From Gymnopilus junonius (taxonomy: Eukaryota > Basidiomycota > Agaricomycetes > Agaricales > Galerinaceae), in the NCBI GenBank assembly GCA_015501075.1, contig JADNYJ010000860.1:1-11144 (forward strand): a DNA stretch of 11,144 nt, read 5' to 3'. The notes under the pieces were generated by a model, which searched no databases, had not been told where the DNA came from, and was given only the letters and a program-made list of their open reading frames with translations. Position numbers and translations under genes: made by a program. Shown piece by piece: positions 7,859 through 11,144 of this stretch. Each line of letters begins with the position of its first letter. Position 1 is the stretch's first letter.

Positions 7859-9639
7859 ATGGCCCGTGGGCTCATTGGACGCGAACTGACCAAGTCAAGG
7901 GCCACTTTAGCAAATTCGACCTCTACTCTCAATGGCGATGTCATTGCCTATATCCAGGATTCCCATCACGGGACATGTACGCGTTCTTTGTTCGCGTAAT
8001 GACGTGTCAGAAATTTAGCTAAGGAAGTAAAACAGTTGTTCCTCTGACTTCCAAAGGCCGACACGTCCAAAAATATGGTTCAATATATTCCCTGAAGAGT
8101 GAGTTCAGATTACATGATTGATACATAGTGCACTTGTCGGACTCTCACTCGATCTTCCATTTCTACATTTCTTATTTACGCCTCGGACTGCTCGGATGCC
8201 AAAAACACTATAGACGACTTTCTCTGCTATAATTCTCGACCATGGCCGACTATTTCCATTTTACCACCTACATTTGGTGAGTTAAAAAGTTTTTCGCGGC
8301 TAAATTCACGCCCGCCTGACATTCTCTTTCACCCTGTTTTCCAATAGAAATTGGTGTGTCGGGCAAGGCTGTGGGGACGACAATTGCGATCTCCATTCCA
8401 ATCTTGCGATTTCCTCATGAACTCGTGTTTTCTACCACACGAAACGAACAGCATGCCCTTCGCCCTGGGGAATCCCACTCGAATTTTCCTCCAATTTCTC
8501 GGGCCTGTTGCCCATATAGGAGGGCGGATCACGTCGACTGGGTGGCTGTTTTCGATCCCCGAGTCAATGTTCTGACAAATTCTCTCTCTAACAGAGGCGG
8601 CGCGTCCGACCGACGATTACCTATATAGTCGAATGGCGCGTATTGTCTTCCTTACGCAAGATAAGCACAGCAGGAAGGGCAAAATCCATTGTTTGAACCA
8701 GGACGTTCCTTACCTTCATCCTCGACGCGCCTCAGTCTACACCATGCAACAGTCCACTTCTCAGCCTTCTGCCACCTTCAGCATCCACCGCAGCTACGGA
8801 GCGTATATCGATGGCGTCCAAGGATTTCCCGAAGTTCAGGAATTGAAAGAACGAGTGGGTTCTGAATCAGCAACCGTCGAGATTATGATAGGAAGAGGGA
8901 CATCCGAAGAAGAGTTCAACGATGTCCTTATGCTTTTAAAGGATGATGCCCTTGTTCCGAAACTGGGAGTGGTGTCCATCACGGCAGACAAAGTCGCATG
9001 GACTACCAGCTACTCTGCAAGTAAAGTACAAGGGCATCTCCCACGGAACATCACGACCGTCGTCACCGTATACGACAGTAATAAGAGAATCCAAAGTACA
9101 GTCGTGCGCTATGATGAAGACCTCCCCTCTTTTAGTTTGGCCACCTTACCCGTCGACGCGATTGACGCCACCGACACCAGTGTCACGGACGTGTTTTGCG
9201 ATCCCTGTCTGCACGTCCTCATTCTCCAACCTCCTCGAAATCGATCTGTATTCATCCTGAATACCCAAGCCTTTCAGGAAGAGCTCATCCATTCGCTGCA
9301 GATGGCTACAGGGCTGAGAAAAGTCTCTGTGCCGTTGGATTTTGCTCGACGAATCAAAGATATCGTCACTGCATTGAAGGATATAGAATCGATTACGACG
9401 CTCGAATTAACGAGGCCGAGATGTTTCAATATGTTCAACCTCCCCCAACCGAAAGAATACAAGTGGACAACGGGCTCTTGAGGTTGGAACCGTGGCATCA
9501 GCTCGAAAGGCTGGTCTTCGACAAGACGATCCTGTCACTCCCCTTGCTTGAAATGGCCCAACGCATGTTCGATACGAAGATGGACAGTGCGGACGGCCAG
9601 TCTGTCATTTTCCAAACTCCATCGCAACTTCCTCTCTGA
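7859..9639 (+). CDS. Hypothetical protein, weak F-box/LRR-like character, tentative exon model
   Basis: Function is not recognised. The best-supported part is the open block 8702-9364, continuing to 9481 in the same frame. It has long hydrophobic/leucine patterns such as LHVLILQPP, FQEELIHSLQMATGLRKVSV and ITTLEL, which suggest leucine-rich-repeat-like folding. A phase-consistent model joins 7859-7976, 8057-8098, 8214-8276, 8348-8541, 8595-8639, 8702-9364 and 9415-9639, giving 449 aa. All six introns are GT-AG, 50-115 nt, and those ending at 8056 and 8594 have CTGAC-like branch sites. Exon 4 contains RFPHELV and ISRACCPYRRA, faintly like the start and end of a fungal F-box. Alternatively the gene starts at ATG 8633 and simply ends at TGA 9479-9481 (282 aa). 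A third option is a lost base near 9479, because the other frame continues convincingly as RLEPWHQLERLVFDKTIL to 9639. Exons 1-5 rest on phase alone and may be wrong. Confidence 0.45.
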
Positions 9640-9907
9640 CGGCCGTCCGTTCTCTTTCGGATTGTCAATGGGGTAAATAGCTTTTTACTGTCGTCGTGGA
9701 CCCTTTCTTCATTTCCCTCTCTTTGATCCCGGAATATACCCTACAAATATAGTATACCTCCCACTGCCTCCGTTCCGCTGTACTATCGCCCTTGTTCGCC
9801 ATTTTTTCATCTCTATACGCTTCCAAATTCAACTTTTTAGCTCCGAATTGCACTATCTCATTGTCCGTTATTATTCGATGCATGTACTTACATTATCTTA
9901 TCAATGA

Positions 9908-9913
9908 AATAAA
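9908..9913 (+). terminator. Candidate poly(A) signal
   Basis: An AATAAA hexamer sits in an AT-rich stretch about 270 nt downstream of the last modelled stop of the plus-strand gene. It could direct 3' end formation for that gene. Fungal poly(A) signals are degenerate, so the match is only suggestive. Confidence 0.35.
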
Positions 9914-10656
9914 TAGCAAATATATAAATTCATGATTGTGTCTGTGGCGGTGACGAACCTAGGCTGAGACCCCCATTTGAAAGAAACGGAATTCTAAATC
10001 ATCCTCGAGCATCTTCTCCTTATACGTCCCTGTGAACGAATTACGCACACCCTTCCGAATCATTGAAAGAAAGGATAGCAAATTTCTTCACCAAATTTTA
10101 GGTACTAAGGAATTGGCCAAATTGCAAGATTTAACCGAATTTGAGAAATTAGGGTGGTACGGCGTTTTCATGCTGACGCAGCCTGATAAATAGAGGTAGG
10201 TATCTGAGTTCTTGTAGCGCATCCGAGGTGCATTTGATGGAACGACAGCGAAGACTGTTGGATAACAAGTTGATAACAAAATCGACCTTTAAGTACTAGC
10301 TTCAGTGTCGGAGTTGGGTCGGAGTGCATAAAAGGATGTGATTGCCAAATCAGACGACAACAACAAAAATTGCAAACCTCAATCTACCAACTATAGGAAC
10401 TCCAGTCTCAGTGGTATTTGGCCCAACGTCAAATCTTTGCTTTCTACTCGGTCTCACCCATGATATATCTTACACAATCGGCATGTCTCGGTTATTCTCG
10501 TCTTAACCGGTAGAAACTAACTGTTCAAGAAACTATCAACGGACCAGGCAGCTCTCTGTGTTCGTTATACTTACGGAATTTTCACTGTCGCGGAAGAACT
10601 GGAATACTCTTATTGAATCTTGCTTATCTACCGACTTTGTATCACCACCTCCATCA

Positions 10657-10685
10657 GTCTAGGGACCTACTTCGCTTCCCTAGAC
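10657..10685. repeat. 9-bp perfect inverted repeat, 11-nt loop
   Basis: The arms GTCTAGGGA (10657-10665) and TCCCTAGAC (10677-10685) are perfect reverse complements around an 11-nt spacer. They could form a hairpin or be a dyad protein site. No flanking duplication or transposon end motif is evident. Confidence 0.5.
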
Positions 10686-11144
10686 GAAAGCGATTCTTTC
10701 AGCATCATCGATGAAGGGTCTAGAATGGGTTCATCAGGAGATATGATAACGTTGTATGTTCAGCTATTGACGTGTTATCCTGATATCATCCCGTCATTAC
10801 TGCAGGGACGATTGATGTTTGAATCATCAACAGATTCTGGCTATAACTGGCTAGCACGCTGTACACTCACAAGGTGACTGAATTTCGTGCGATCGAAACT
10901 CGATTATTGCCTACGTTGTTGGCTTGGTCTCCTTCAATTTTGTCTTCCTTTCTTCACTAGCTTTGCTACACTCGGTCCACTCGAATTTCTCCTATACACT
11001 GTGTGCAAGAATTAGCAGATGGCTACGCTGCGCAAACTGGCCAACCTTAACTTTTCTTTGTCTTCGGGATGCCCGTCTTTGCATCGGCTTACCCACCTTC
11101 TTGGGTTAACGCACCATATAGGGTCCGGGTGGCGATGCATGATT

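Larger units (their letters stand above)
9640..11144. other. Gene-poor right end
   Basis: This 1.5-kb region begins with the probable 3' UTR of the plus-strand gene. Beyond that I see no coding frame with family motifs. The longest open stretches (10620-10877 plus, 10088-10279 minus, 10924-11109 plus) are short, and no splice partners or conserved motifs are visible. The only structural feature is the inverted repeat at 10657-10685. It may contain the promoter of a gene beyond the window. Confidence 0.5.

Noticed and set aside
7932..8093. Possible short secreted or pheromone-like peptide starting MAMSLPISRIPITGH
   Set aside because: The spliced product would be 27 residues without signal peptide and without a CaaX end, so it does not fit a basidiomycete pheromone precursor.
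8056..8098. Possible cytochrome P450 start because of HVQKYGSIYSLK
   Set aside because: The resemblance is only a few residues; no P450 heme-binding Cys motif or I/K-helix motif appears downstream.
10620..10877. 85-codon plus-strand open frame
   Set aside because: No ATG at the first codon, no domain pattern and no exon partners; it also contains the hairpin at 10657-10685.

Overview
The window looks like nuclear DNA of a filamentous basidiomycete, probably an agaricomycete. The evidence is compact protein genes cut by many short GT-AG introns (50-90 nt), CTNAN-type branch sites, pyrimidine-rich leaders and fairly balanced base composition. There are no bacterial-style operons, and I saw no tRNA, rRNA, CRISPR array or intact transposon.

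Left part, minus strand. Positions 1185-132 hold a recognisable but broken 14-3-3-like gene. It has an unusual N-terminal extension, one in-frame stop and several frame changes. About 370 bp upstream of it, on the same strand, lies the main gene of the window (5765-1559). This is a 16-exon gene whose exons join in phase into 1049 codons. It encodes a fused lysine-ketoglutarate reductase / saccharopine dehydrogenase (alpha-aminoadipic semialdehyde synthase) with a putative mitochondrial presequence. The domain order, LKR then SDH, is that of the animal and plant lysine-degrading enzyme. Fungi normally make lysine with separate Lys1- and Lys9-type enzymes, so the fused form is the most notable object here.

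Middle. About 2.1 kb (5766-7858) has no convincing gene. It separates the minus-strand lysine gene from a plus-strand gene, so it should contain both promoters. A perfect 12-bp palindrome around CACGTG lies in it.

Right part. Positions 7859-9639 carry a tentative plus-strand gene of unknown function. The main exon is a solid 220-280 codon block with leucine-rich character, the 5' exons are modelled from splice phase only, and the reading frame near the 3' end needs either a 50-nt intron or a frameshift. The last 1.5 kb shows only a possible poly(A) signal and a 9-bp hairpin.

The genes show no obvious shared pathway. The lysine enzyme would act alone on two consecutive steps (lysine to saccharopine to aminoadipate semialdehyde). 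The 14-3-3-like gene is probably a decayed paralogue and the right-hand gene an unrelated lineage-specific protein.
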